Made by a program: the position numbers and the translations under genes. Below the pieces are notes generated by a model. It was given only the letters and a program-made list of their open reading frames with translations, was not told the origin of the DNA and made no database searches. A DNA stretch of 64,000 bases from Lactiplantibacillus pentosus (lineage in GTDB: Bacteria > Bacillota > Bacilli > Lactobacillales > Lactobacillaceae): contig NZ_CP032757.1 of the NCBI RefSeq assembly GCF_003641185.1, forward strand, positions 744,001 through 808,000, given 5' to 3'. Position 1 is the stretch's first letter. The number at the start of each line of letters is the position of its first letter. This document shows positions 1 through 8,311 of this stretch, in pieces.

Positions 1-679
1 ACAAGTCTAGGCAGAGTGAACGTGCATTGTCGACGGTTTGTGCCAAGGTCGATTGCTTGGCAATAATGAAGGCAAAGCCCGGAACCCCCTGAACACATTT
101 GTTCGCGCTACTGATGAGGTAATCACAGTCGAGTTCATCCACATTGATTGGAACGCCGCCTAAGCTAGACATCGCATCGATAATCGTTACGATGCCGTGT
201 GCATGCATAATTGGCATCAATGCTTCGATCGGATTTAGAATCCCAGTCGTCGTTTCGCTGTGGACCGTGGCAAAATGCGTGATTTCTGGATGCGCAGTCA
301 AGGTCGCTTCGATGCGTGCTGGGTCAACGGCTTCATCTTCATTGAAGACGACGTCAACGTGCGGAATACCGTAATATTCAGCAATTTGGCTGATTCGTTG
401 CCCATACGCCCCGTTGATGGCAATCATCAAAGTGGCTTTGGTGCGTGGTACGGCAGTTCCAATCGTTGCTTCGACGCCAAAACTACCACTCCCTTGTAGG
501 AGCACCGTCGTGTACGTCTCAGCATCGGCTTGAGCCATGGCCAGAATCTGCTGGCGAATCGTTTCAGTGACCTGGCGATAATCACTATCCCACGTGCAGT
601 AGTCGATTTGCATGGCATCCTTAACACTCGCCGTAGTACTGAGTGGGCCAGGTGTTAAGAGTAAATAAGGTTGTTTCAT
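1..679 (-). CDS. phnW: 2-aminoethylphosphonate--pyruvate transaminase (C-terminus cut by window edge)
   Basis: PLP-dependent aminotransferase of phosphonate catabolism; it moves the amino group of 2-aminoethylphosphonate to pyruvate, giving phosphonoacetaldehyde and alanine. Translating the minus strand from the ATG at 677-679 gives an N-terminus MKQPYLLLTPGPLSTT, typical of PhnW, followed by VDAMSSLGG and the PLP-lysine region SANKCVQGVPGF. The frame stays open to base 1, so about 226 residues are seen and the rest lies outside the window. A GGAG ribosome site sits about 9 nt upstream of the start. It is the last gene seen of the phn operon, 21 bp after phnX, whose product uses the PhnW product. 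Confidence 0.93.
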   Translation of the reverse strand, partial: MKQPYLLLTPGPLSTTASVKDAMQIDYCTWDSDYRQVTETIRQQILAMAQADAETYTTVLLQGSGSFGVEATIGTAVPRTKATLMIAINGAYGQRISQIAEYYGIPHVDVVFNEDEAVDPARIEATLTAHPEITHFATVHSETTTGILNPIEALMPIMHAHGIVTIIDAMSSLGGVPINVDELDCDYLISSANKCVQGVPGFAFIIAKQSTLAQTVDNARSLCLDL

Positions 680-700
680 TATGATTGTGCTCCTTGCTTG

Positions 701-1498
701 CTAATGATCAGTGGCAACGGGTTGATTGATTTGCGCGATTAACGCTGGTAGTTCCGCCATCGATTGCAGAATGTAGTCCGCACCCGCACGTTGGTATTCA
801 GCGGTCACTTGGGCCCGGCGTTCAGCTTGTTCGGCAGAACTGAGGGCGTTAAAGGCAATTTCAGAGAGCCCCATAATATTGCTGCCATCAATGATACCGA
901 CACTCACCGCATTGGCGTTGTTACCTTCCAGAATGTCATTGACCGAATCGCCAACTTTCATGACCGTCGTTGGGTCAGTAATGTTGAGTTGTTCAGCAGC
1001 CAAGGCCAACATATCTGGGGCGGGCCGACCGACCCCGTTGGTTTGTTCAGAAGTAATGTTGACCGCTGGTTGGTAGCCTTGACGGGCGGCGATTGGCAAG
1101 ACCAGTGCCAGCATTTCGGCATCGTAGCCAGTCGTCGTCCCATAGCTGATATGGTGCGTGTTCAAATAGTCAATCATCTCAGACATACCAGGCTTCAACT
1201 GACCAAATTCTGTCAATGAACTCAGTAAGATGGCCTTGAAGTCACTGAAAATTTGATTGCAGTCATCTTCAGTAGGTAAGACTTGAAAGCGTGCTTGCCA
1301 GTCGTTTTGAACGGCAGGTAAGTCCATGATTTTATGGATATGCGTGTACTTGTCGAGGCCCATATCTTGACGAATCTCGGCTTCAGAGATTTGAATACCA
1401 ACATTTTCAAAGGCCTTTTGAAAGGCAACGATTGGTGCGCGGCTACCATAATCAATCGTGGTACCAGCCCAATCAAAAATTACTGCGTTAATTGTCAT
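701..1498 (-). CDS. phnX: Phosphonoacetaldehyde hydrolase (phosphonatase)
   Basis: HAD-superfamily enzyme that splits the C-P bond of phosphonoacetaldehyde to acetaldehyde and phosphate. The 265 aa product has the nucleophile motif FDWAGTT (Asp9), the cap-domain Schiff-base lysine in MGLDKYTH (Lys50), and the acidic motif KVGDSVNDILEG near residue 185. Length and motif order match PhnX. An AAAGGAG site precedes the ATG. It lies between the transporter genes and phnW, so the operon covers import, transamination and C-P cleavage. Together PhnW and PhnX turn 2-aminoethylphosphonate into alanine, acetaldehyde and usable phosphate. Confidence 0.96.
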   Translation of the reverse strand: MTINAVIFDWAGTTIDYGSRAPIVAFQKAFENVGIQISEAEIRQDMGLDKYTHIHKIMDLPAVQNDWQARFQVLPTEDDCNQIFSDFKAILLSSLTEFGQLKPGMSEMIDYLNTHHISYGTTTGYDAEMLALVLPIAARQGYQPAVNITSEQTNGVGRPAPDMLALAAEQLNITDPTTVMKVGDSVNDILEGNNANAVSVGIIDGSNIMGLSEIAFNALSSAEQAERRAQVTAEYQRAGADYILQSMAELPALIAQINQPVATDH

Positions 1499-1521
1499 TC
1501 GAGATAACTCCTTTGAGTAAC

Positions 1522-2376
1522 TTAATTTTGCTTCAGATAGTGTCCGCGTAACCGCATAGAAACCAATTCGAGTACGATTGCGACACCTAAGAGTAGGTAG
1601 ACAATCAAACCAACCTCATGGAAGTCGAAGTAGAAACTGCCCGCCATGAAGAGGAAGTAGCCGATATCATCAGCCCCAGCCGCAGCACCAACTGCGACGG
1701 CATTTGCAAAGTTGATTTCAAACCGGATAAACGTCCAGCTGAGCAGTGCCGGAATAATTGAAGGCAAGATTGCCTGAAAAACGATTGGCCAGAAGCCAAC
1801 CCCGCTGGCCTTGAGGGCTTCGATGGTATCTGCTGAAGTTTCCTCAATACTTTCAGAGTAAGCCTTGACCAGGTAAGCGACACTGTGGAACGTGAGCCCA
1901 ACCACCGCAGCGCTGGCGCCAAGACCCATCACAACTGAATAAATCAGGACCCACAAAATCGTGGGAATCGCGCGGATGAAGGCCATGACTGCTTTGATAC
2001 TGGTTGCAAGCCAGCTCGGGGCTAAGTTACGTGCAGCTCCGAGTGCGATGAAAAAGGCAATCAGTGCACCTAGTAAGGTGGTTAACATTGCGAGTGAAAC
2101 ACTGGTTAGTAGGGCCCGTAAGAGCTGCGACCAAGTATCTTGACCAATGCTTGGATGCAAGAACATGGCGTTCAGATTAAGGCCTAAACTGTGTAATGCA
2201 TCGCTAATCGCTAAGTTCGCCGTGTTGAGCGTGACTAGTGAATAGATGGTGATCAGTGCCAAACTCAGCATGACGCCGCGCAGAATTTTACGGGGCTTCG
2301 TCACTAGCGAAATTCGATTAGTGGGTGGCGCTGACGGGTGGAGCACTTGTGGTTTTGGTTGACTATTTTCAATCAT
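1522..2376 (-). CDS. phnE2: Phosphonate ABC transporter permease (second PhnE)
   Basis: Integral membrane subunit of the phosphonate importer, 284 aa. It has a cytosolic N-terminus of about 30 residues, then roughly six hydrophobic segments, with the binding-protein-dependent permease (EAA) loop in EALKASGVGFWPIVFQAILPSIIPALLSW split by a GxxxxxxxxLP pattern around residues 187-210. Its start codon overlaps the stop of the upstream permease gene (ATGA), so translation is probably coupled. A GGAGGG site lies just upstream. It should pair with the neighbouring permease as a heterodimer, as is common in Gram-positive phn operons. Confidence 0.92.
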   Translation of the reverse strand: MIENSQPKPQVLHPSAPPTNRISLVTKPRKILRGVMLSLALITIYSLVTLNTANLAISDALHSLGLNLNAMFLHPSIGQDTWSQLLRALLTSVSLAMLTTLLGALIAFFIALGAARNLAPSWLATSIKAVMAFIRAIPTILWVLIYSVVMGLGASAAVVGLTFHSVAYLVKAYSESIEETSADTIEALKASGVGFWPIVFQAILPSIIPALLSWTFIRFEINFANAVAVGAAAGADDIGYFLFMAGSFYFDFHEVGLIVYLLLGVAIVLELVSMRLRGHYLKQN

Positions 2377-3176
2377 GCAATCGCCCTCCGAATTCGATTA
2401 GAAGTTAATTCTAAGACAATGACTAAGATCGCAATTAACAAAACAATCAGGCCGGCCGCATCGTAACGAAAGGCCTTGAAATAGTAGTCAAACAGGAACC
2501 CGACTCCCGTTCCAGTCAGTAAGCCAACTAAAGTCGCATCTCGCAAATTGTTTTCAATCATGTAGAGCACCCAGCTGGTCAAGGTACTAGCAGCTTCGGG
2601 CAACACGCCGCAAAAAACGCATTGAAAATAATTGGCGCCAACGGCTTGGAGTGCTTGCAGCTTTTCAGCGTCCAGGTCTTCAATCGTTTCCGTAAAGGCC
2701 CGGGTCAAGTAACCCAATGTCATGAAGAAGAGGGCTAAAAAGCCGGTGAAGTCACTCTGCTTGAACGAAAATAAGAGAATCATCGCCCAAGCGACCACTG
2801 GGATATTCCGCAATAGGGAAGCACCGAAGCGAATGCCCCAGCGGAGCGCTGGCGTCGGAGTCGTCGTCTTCGCACCCAGAATGGCAAATACCAGGGCGAA
2901 TAGACTGGCGACCATTGTTGATGAAATTGCCACAAGCAAGGTCCGCCACAGCTGATAGAGAATCGGTCCTAAATAAGAAATCGAGCGACTCGTCGGAATA
3001 AAGTTCGTAAACAACCACATTAATCCGGCTGGAATTTTACTGATCGATGCCCAGGCCTGAAAATTGACCAATGCCATCGAGATAACGTAAATCCCAATCA
3101 AGATGAGTAGGACGACGGATAGGCGTAGACGCCGTTGCCGGAAAAACCGTTCCGGAGTCATTGGATTAGTTTTCAT
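2373..3176 (-). CDS. phnE1: Phosphonate ABC transporter permease (first PhnE)
   Basis: Membrane permease of 267 aa, paralogous to the next gene. Hydrophobic segments occupy most of the protein, and the EAA-type loop is seen in LQALQAVGANYFQCVFCGVLPEAAS around residues 168-192, where the transporter contacts the ATPase. The gene overlaps phnC by 11 bp at its start and the second permease gene by 4 bp at its end, so the three genes are tightly packed. A substrate range beyond phosphonate (for example phosphite) cannot be excluded from sequence alone. Confidence 0.92.
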   Translation of the reverse strand: MKTNPMTPERFFRQRRLRLSVVLLILIGIYVISMALVNFQAWASISKIPAGLMWLFTNFIPTSRSISYLGPILYQLWRTLLVAISSTMVASLFALVFAILGAKTTTPTPALRWGIRFGASLLRNIPVVAWAMILLFSFKQSDFTGFLALFFMTLGYLTRAFTETIEDLDAEKLQALQAVGANYFQCVFCGVLPEAASTLTSWVLYMIENNLRDATLVGLLTGTGVGFLFDYYFKAFRYDAAGLIVLLIAILVIVLELTSNRIRRAIA

Positions 3177-3936
3177 TGGCAGTCACCGTCGCTGGTTGAT
3201 CCGACTGGCGATAAATCGCTTGTAAGACGGCGTCGTCAACGTCCTTCGTAGCGCCTTCAAAGACGATGGCGCCGCTGTTGATGCCAACAATGTGATCCGT
3301 GTAAGCCATCGCAATATCAACTTGATGCAAATTAATGAGAATAATGAGTTGTTTTTCCTTCGCTAAACGCCGCAAAATATCCATTACGATAGTCGTGGAC
3401 TTCGGATCAAGTGACGCGATCGGTTCGTCACACAGAATCATTTTCGGATGCTGCATGAGTGCACGCGCAATCCCGACCCGTTGTTGTTGACCACCACTTA
3501 ATTGGTCGCAACGTTGATAAGCATATTCTTTCAAACCAACTTCATCGAGTAGTTGTAGGGCTTCCTGCTTTTCGGCAGGACTGTACAAGCCGAGCATGCC
3601 AGCAACCGTTGACTTAGCGCCCAAACGGCCATGTAAGACGTTTTCTAAGGCCGTTAATGGACTGATCAAATTGTAATTTTGGAAAATCATGCCAATGTGG
3701 TGACGAATCTTCCGCAACTCGGACTTGTTGGCCTGGCGAATGTCCGTATCATCGAGCAAAATCTGACCACTGTCATCGCGAATTAATTGATTGATACTCC
3801 GTAAAATCGTCGTCTTACCAGCACCGGATGGCCCAATGATGGCAGTCACTTCACCGGGTTTAGCCGTGAAGTTGACGGCTTTGAGCGAGTGCTTATTGGA
3901 ACCGTAAGTTTTATCTAGCTGAATAACCTTGAGCAT
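3166..3936 (-). CDS. phnC: Phosphonate ABC transporter ATP-binding protein
   Basis: Cytosolic ATPase subunit that powers phosphonate import, 256 aa from the chosen ATG. Walker A GPSGAGKTT, Q-loop region IFQNYNLISPLTALENV, signature [15 protein letters not shown] and Walker B ILCDEPIASLDP are all present. An upstream TTG at 3942 is in frame, but the AAAGGA site is only 1 nt from it and 7 nt from the ATG at 3934-3936, so the ATG is preferred. It lies 37 bp downstream of phnD and overlaps phnE1. Confidence 0.95.
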   Translation of the reverse strand: MLKVIQLDKTYGSNKHSLKAVNFTAKPGEVTAIIGPSGAGKTTILRSINQLIRDDSGQILLDDTDIRQANKSELRKIRHHIGMIFQNYNLISPLTALENVLHGRLGAKSTVAGMLGLYSPAEKQEALQLLDEVGLKEYAYQRCDQLSGGQQQRVGIARALMQHPKMILCDEPIASLDPKSTTIVMDILRRLAKEKQLIILINLHQVDIAMAYTDHIVGINSGAIVFEGATKDVDDAVLQAIYRQSDQPATVTANEN

Positions 3937-3973
3937 GGGCAAATCCTTTCATTGTGAACTAATGGTACGTGGT

Positions 3974-5026
3974 TTAGTAACCCACTAACTTGTGTGTTGG
4001 CGCGTACCATTTGTCGGTAACTTTAACTAATTTAGACTTGTCAGACTTCTTAGGGAACATCATTGGTGTCTTGGCGTTTGGTTCTGAGAAGATCTGCTTG
4101 TTTTGTGCAAATGATTTTGATGTAAATTCAGTAGCGATCTTCTTTTGGTCGTCCTTGCTGAGTGCCTTGGTGTTGTATACCCATGGGCCTTGTTGAACTG
4201 GCATCATCGCGATGTTGACAACGGACTTGCCAGTTAAGCTCGTGAATGGTGCGTCGGCATTGTCTTTGACCGTGAACGTTGAACCAACTTTGTCCCATGA
4301 GCCCTTAGTGACTTTCAAATATGGCATCAAGTCAGCGTCATCGAAGGCGGCAACGTCTGCGTCACCCTTGATCAAGTTAACGGCTGAGCCTTGGTGTGAA
4401 CCACCGTAAAGTACTTTGCTGAAGAATTGGCCGCTTTGCGTCAACTTATCTTGGTCGGATGTCTTAATATTAAATTCACGGGAGATTTCAGCCGTTGGCA
4501 CTAAGAAACCAGAAGTGGAACTGTTTGAAACGTAGGACATTTTCTTGCCCTTAACATTCTTAATACTGTACTTACCGTTTTCTTCATACTTTTTGGCGTC
4601 TTTTTGTTGTACCATTAAGTATGAGTTATAGGTTGCGTCTTTCAACGTCCCCTTAGCATCAGATTGTGCGGCGAATGGCACAACATCTTTGCTCTTGTGA
4701 TGTGCTTGGATATAACCGTTGGCCCCCATGTAAGCGACTTGCGCTTTACCTGAAGCAATCGCTTGAATCGCAACGTTGTAATCCGTGGTCGTTTGTAGCT
4801 TGACCGTCTTGCCAGTGGCTTTTTCAACGGCTTTCTTGATTGCTGTCCGTGAGCCGGCAAAACTCTTGGCCGATTCGTTTGGATAGAAGACGACCGTAAT
4901 CGTTTTGCTCTTATCCGAACTGTCGCTACCGGATTGTGCGCTGGTTCCGCTGGCACAACCTGCAAGACCCAAACCTAAAACTGAAATGAACGAAAGACCT
5001 AATAAAGACTTACTTACTTTTGACAT
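3974..5026 (-). CDS. phnD: Phosphonate-binding lipoprotein
   Basis: Substrate-binding component of the phosphonate ABC importer, 350 aa, anchored to the outer face of the membrane. It has a lipoprotein signal peptide ending in the lipobox LAGC (Cys24), then a Ser/Lys-rich linker and a PhnD-type domain (ITVVFYPNESAKSFAGSR near residue 40). A TTG in frame at 5035 is too close to the GGAGGT site, so the ATG at 5024-5026 is chosen. It is the first gene of the operon, and its promoter carries five TTTACA-like units in an 11 bp register, predicting induction by PhoP during phosphate starvation. Confidence 0.94.
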   Translation of the reverse strand: MSKVSKSLLGLSFISVLGLGLAGCASGTSAQSGSDSSDKSKTITVVFYPNESAKSFAGSRTAIKKAVEKATGKTVKLQTTTDYNVAIQAIASGKAQVAYMGANGYIQAHHKSKDVVPFAAQSDAKGTLKDATYNSYLMVQQKDAKKYEENGKYSIKNVKGKKMSYVSNSSTSGFLVPTAEISREFNIKTSDQDKLTQSGQFFSKVLYGGSHQGSAVNLIKGDADVAAFDDADLMPYLKVTKGSWDKVGSTFTVKDNADAPFTSLTGKSVVNIAMMPVQQGPWVYNTKALSKDDQKKIATEFTSKSFAQNKQIFSEPNAKTPMMFPKKSDKSKLVKVTDKWYAPTHKLVGY

Positions 5027-5065
5027 AGTTTCCAATTACCTCCAAGTAATTTTAGTTACTTGTGT

Positions 5066-5142
5066 AGCATAACAAGGTATTGTAAATGTGTTGACAAGGA
5101 TACGTGAAGTATATGTATAAGTTATGTAAATGATATTTACAT
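5066..5142 (-). promoter_or_regulatory. phnD promoter with PHO-box array
   Basis: Read on the minus strand, five six-base units TTTACA, TATACA, TTCACG, TTGTCA and TTTACA start exactly 11 bp apart (plus-strand 5125-5130, 5114-5119, 5103-5108, 5092-5097, 5081-5086). The -10 hexamer TATGCT (5066-5071) starts 15 bp after the start of the last unit. This spacing is the same as at both pstS promoters here. A perfect 8-3-8 palindrome at 5124-5142 overlaps the distal unit. An alternative sigma-A reading is TTGTCA (5092-5097), 17 bp, TGTTAT (5069-5074). Confidence 0.75.
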
Positions 5143-5303
5143 TGTGCTTACAATTTAACAATTGGTAAGGATGACAGGAAACTATCGAGGTGAGTCATCA
5201 ATTGTTTGAAAATTGAATTGGTTGGTTGCACCCGTAAAGCTTTAAAAGTAAGCAAATTATGATAAGATATGTGAAGTAATTCAAAATGAGGAGTTTTAAT
5301 ATT

Positions 5304-6029
5304 ATGAAGTTGTTGGCGATTGATACTTCAAATCGGCCCTTAAGTGTCGCCGTACTAGACGATACCCAGATTTTGGCCACAACGACCACGAACGTTGGCC
5401 GAAATCATAGTAGTACATTATTACCAATCATCGAACAGGCGATGGCCCAAGCCAAGGTGAAGCCAGAAGAACTCGAACGGGTCGTCGTGGCGGCCGGACC
5501 GGGATCCTACACGGGATTGCGAATTGGCGTCACGACTGCAAAGACGCTGGCCTTTACATTAAACAAGGCGTTAGTCGGCGTTTCAAGTCTCGCTGTGTTG
5601 GCTGGCAATGTCGTTACGGAAGGACAACTCGTTGCGCCACTATTTGATGCGCGGCGTGACAACGTCTTTGCCGGACTCTATCGCATTGAAAACCAGCGCC
5701 CAGTGAACATCATCGCCGACCAACATGTGAGTGTTGCAGCCTGGGGGGAACAATTAGCGGCTTATAATGAACCGATTATCTTTATTGGTAGTGACGTAGA
5801 TAAATACGCTGCACCATTACAGCAACAGTTAACGACCCAATTTGTCCGGGCCCAACCGCAATTGGATCTGCCGCAAGCAGCCGTTTTGGGCTTGATGGGA
5901 CGGACGATGACCCCTGTCAGTGAAATTCATAATTTTGTGCCGAACTACTTGCGGTTAACGCAAGCCGAACGTGATTGGCAAGCCAAGCACCCAGAAAAGG
6001 AACATGCGCCCTATGTTGAAAAAATTTAA
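5304..6029 (+). CDS. tsaB: tRNA threonylcarbamoyladenosine biosynthesis protein TsaB
   Basis: Inactive ASKHA-fold partner of TsaD, needed with TsaE and TsaC to make t6A37 on ANN-decoding tRNAs. The 241 aa product opens with LLAIDTSNRPLSVAV and has the family motif AGPGSYTGLRIG around residue 70. An upstream in-frame ATG at 5286 lies before the AGGAG site (5288-5292), so the ATG at 5304 is used. The next gene starts inside its 3' end, and tsaD follows two genes later, a standard Firmicutes cluster. Confidence 0.95.
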   Translation: MKLLAIDTSNRPLSVAVLDDTQILATTTTNVGRNHSSTLLPIIEQAMAQAKVKPEELERVVVAAGPGSYTGLRIGVTTAKTLAFTLNKALVGVSSLAVLAGNVVTEGQLVAPLFDARRDNVFAGLYRIENQRPVNIIADQHVSVAAWGEQLAAYNEPIIFIGSDVDKYAAPLQQQLTTQFVRAQPQLDLPQAAVLGLMGRTMTPVSEIHNFVPNYLRLTQAERDWQAKHPEKEHAPYVEKI

Positions 6030-6591
6030 GGAGTACTTTCAGAAAATCAGAACTGGTGGCAACCAACGACGTCAACGCGTCCTCGCCATCCAAAATCATA
6101 TCGTCCAAGTTGGTGCAACGAACTACTATGTGTCACGCGCGTTAATTACGGATGTGCCTGAAATGTTGGCGATTGAACGAGCGGTGTATGCCGGGCAAAC
6201 GCCGTGGGACGAGAATGCGTTTAAGACCGAGTTACGACGGCAAAGTGGTCGCTTTTATATTGTGATGCGCCATGAAGACCGACTCGTTGCATTTTGTGGC
6301 TGTGTCTTCGATGACCGGCGCCAAGATGCCCATATCACTAATATTGCCGTTCATCCGGACGTACAAGGTCGCGGCCTTGGGCATTTTATGATGCAGGTGA
6401 TGATGAAACGTGCTCGGAAACTAAATTATCAAACCGTCACGTTAGAAGTTCGTTACAGTAATACGACGGCGCAGCAACTCTATCAGGACCTCGGTTTTGA
6501 AAAGACTGGCATTAAAAAGCGCTACTATTTTGGCGACCACGAAGATGCCATCGATATGACGTATCGAATTCCGGTTGCGGCCAATGACTGA
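6013..6591 (+). CDS. rimI: GNAT acetyltransferase, RimI type (with N-terminal extension)
   Basis: Likely N-alpha-acetyltransferase of the RimI group, named for ribosomal protein bS18 Ala acetylation. The 192 aa product has a basic N-terminal extension of about 40 residues before the GNAT core; the acetyl-CoA site is in NIAVHPDVQGRGLGHFMM (QGRGLG) and the end is YQDLGFEKTGIKKRYYF. The start at 6013 is chosen because an AAGGA site (5997-6001) lies 11 nt upstream; an ATG at 6004 is too close to it. It overlaps the tsaB stop by 17 bp and the next gene by 8 bp. The true substrate is unknown. Confidence 0.85.
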   Translation: MLKKFKEYFQKIRTGGNQRRQRVLAIQNHIVQVGATNYYVSRALITDVPEMLAIERAVYAGQTPWDENAFKTELRRQSGRFYIVMRHEDRLVAFCGCVFDDRRQDAHITNIAVHPDVQGRGLGHFMMQVMMKRARKLNYQTVTLEVRYSNTTAQQLYQDLGFEKTGIKKRYYFGDHEDAIDMTYRIPVAAND

Positions 6592-7039
6592 ACGGCAGTT
6601 GGTGACGGCATCTGACTTGCCGGCTGAACAGGTTGCTCAGATTTGTTACCAACTAGCGACCAAGGCGTACGCCCAGGGTTCGCCGTGGCGACAGGCGACT
6701 TTTGCCAGTGATGTGGCGCTACCAACTGCCCATTACGCGTTATTGCGATGGCAGGGGGCGTTCGTTGGCTTCATCAGCCGTTCGACGGTGCTCGATGAGA
6801 CGGAGATTACGAATGTTGCAATCGATCCGGCGTATCAGCGTCAAGGACACGCCCGGTGGTTGTTAACGCAATGCTTAGCGCAATTGTCAGCCGGCACGGT
6901 ATTTTTAGAAGTGCGCGCACATAATATTGCTGCGCAGCGCTTGTATCAACAAGTGGGCTTTGAGCAGATCGCCACGCGCAAGGCCTACTATCAGAATCCC
7001 GATGAAGATGCGTGGATCATGCGAAAAATTATCGATTAA
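6584..7039 (+). CDS. Second RimI-type GNAT acetyltransferase
   Basis: A 151 aa GNAT protein without the N-terminal extension of its neighbour. The acetyl-CoA loop is in [18 protein letters not shown] (QRQGHA), and the C-terminal strand [26 protein letters not shown] matches RimI. The ATG at 6584 lies inside the end of the previous gene (ATGACTGA overlap) with no clear ribosome site of its own, so coupling is likely; a TTG at 6575 is less likely. It could be a duplicate of the preceding gene that now has another target. Confidence 0.85.
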   Translation: MTERQLVTASDLPAEQVAQICYQLATKAYAQGSPWRQATFASDVALPTAHYALLRWQGAFVGFISRSTVLDETEITNVAIDPAYQRQGHARWLLTQCLAQLSAGTVFLEVRAHNIAAQRLYQQVGFEQIATRKAYYQNPDEDAWIMRKIID

Positions 7040-7053
7040 AAAGGATGGAAACC

Positions 7054-8091
7054 GTGGAAAAACAAAACTTGATATTAGCGTTTGAGTCTAGTTGTGATGA
7101 GACGAGTGTGGCGGTCATCAAGGACGGCCACGAGATCTTATCAAATGTGATTGCAACGCAGATTAATAGTCATAAGCGGTTTGGCGGCGTCGTTCCCGAA
7201 GTTGCCAGCCGTCATCATATTGAACAAATTACGATTTGTATTGAAGCAGCTTTGGAAGAAGCACACGTGGGCTACGACGATTTGGATGCCGTTGCTGTAA
7301 CCTATGGCCCAGGACTTGTCGGGGCCTTATTAGTAGGCGTTAATGCAGCCAAGACAGTCGCTTACGCTCACCATTTACCATTGATTCCAGTTAACCATAT
7401 GGCCGGCCATATCTACGCGGCCCGGTTTGTGGAACCGTTCGAATTCCCGTTAATGGCACTGCTCGTGTCTGGCGGCCATACCGAACTGGTTTACATGCAG
7501 GCGGATGGTCAATTTGAAATCATTGGTGAGACGCGAGACGATGCGGCTGGAGAAGCTTACGATAAAATCGGTCGTGTGCTGGGTGTTCCTTATCCAGCGG
7601 GGAAAGTCATTGATGAGATGGCCCATCAAGGTCACGATACCTTCAACTTCCCCCGGGCAATGATTGATGAAGATAACTACGATTTCAGCTTTAGCGGGCT
7701 GAAGAGTGCCTTCATCAATACAGTTCATCATGCTGACCAGATTGGTGAAACGCTTGATAAGAATGATTTAGCGGCTAGTTTCCAAGCCAGCGTTGTCGAC
7801 GTTTTGATGAGCAAGACGTTGCGGGTCTTAAAGCAATACCCGGTCAAACAACTCGTCTTGGCAGGAGGCGTTGCGGCTAATCACGGCTTACGTGAACGCC
7901 TCCAACGTGATTTGCCAGCGGCGTTTCCAGACACCAAACTCATTTTGGCACCATTGAAACTCTGTGGTGATAACGGTGCGATGATTGGTGCTGCCGGCTA
8001 TGTGCAATATCAACACCACCAATTCGGTGATGCGACCCTCAATGCTGACCCCAGTCTGGAGTTTGACTGGATGCCAGGAATGTTGAAATAA
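7054..8091 (+). CDS. tsaD: tRNA N6-adenosine threonylcarbamoyltransferase TsaD
   Basis: Catalytic subunit that transfers threonylcarbamoyl from TC-AMP to A37 of tRNA. The 345 aa product starts near [16 protein letters not shown]; the metal-binding motif is [11 protein letters not shown] (two His about residue 111-115), and [10 protein letters not shown] and [13 protein letters not shown] mark the ASKHA fold. GTG at 7054 is chosen because AAGGA (7041-7045) is 8 nt upstream; the ATG at 7045 and GTG at 7012 have no usable site. It closes the tsaB-rimI-rimI2-tsaD operon and is followed by a strong terminator. Confidence 0.95.
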   Translation: MEKQNLILAFESSCDETSVAVIKDGHEILSNVIATQINSHKRFGGVVPEVASRHHIEQITICIEAALEEAHVGYDDLDAVAVTYGPGLVGALLVGVNAAKTVAYAHHLPLIPVNHMAGHIYAARFVEPFEFPLMALLVSGGHTELVYMQADGQFEIIGETRDDAAGEAYDKIGRVLGVPYPAGKVIDEMAHQGHDTFNFPRAMIDEDNYDFSFSGLKSAFINTVHHADQIGETLDKNDLAASFQASVVDVLMSKTLRVLKQYPVKQLVLAGGVAANHGLRERLQRDLPAAFPDTKLILAPLKLCGDNGAMIGAAGYVQYQHHQFGDATLNADPSLEFDWMPGMLK

Positions 8092-8094
8092 ATC

Positions 8095-8138
8095 AAAAAT
8101 TGGCAGTCAGTCCAAATTAAGGATGACTGCCAATTTTT
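8095..8138 (+). terminator. Rho-independent terminator after tsaD
   Basis: A perfect 15 bp inverted repeat, AAAAATTGGCAGTCA and its complement, with a 14 nt loop. It starts 3 nt after the tsaD stop and ends in a T run. Confidence 0.9.
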
Positions 8139-8214
8139 AGTTGGTTCTGTTGAAACAGGATAGCCGGAAACAAAACTTGCTCACTGTCACAATGCTGCTG
8201 ATTTGCGCCAAACT

Positions 8215-8265
8215 AAAATAGTCGCCGCAAGCTTCCATAATGGAAAGACTTGTGGCGACTATTTT
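8215..8265. terminator. Bidirectional hairpin between tsaD and the ABC-F gene
   Basis: AAAATAGTCGCC and CAAG pair with CTTG and GGCGACTATTTT around an inner TTCCAT/ATGGAA hairpin. The A and T tracts on the two sides would let it stop transcription from either strand. It most likely terminates the leftward ABC-F gene ending at 8312. The flanking bases 8140-8310 hold nothing else I recognise. Confidence 0.7.
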
Positions 8266-8311
8266 GACTTCTCGGATAACCGAATTTTAGTGAGAAAGCT
8301 ATAAAAACGGC

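Noticed and set aside
144..627. Plus-strand open frames over phnW
   Set aside because: The minus strand translates cleanly as PhnW up to the window edge; the plus-strand frames are shadows.
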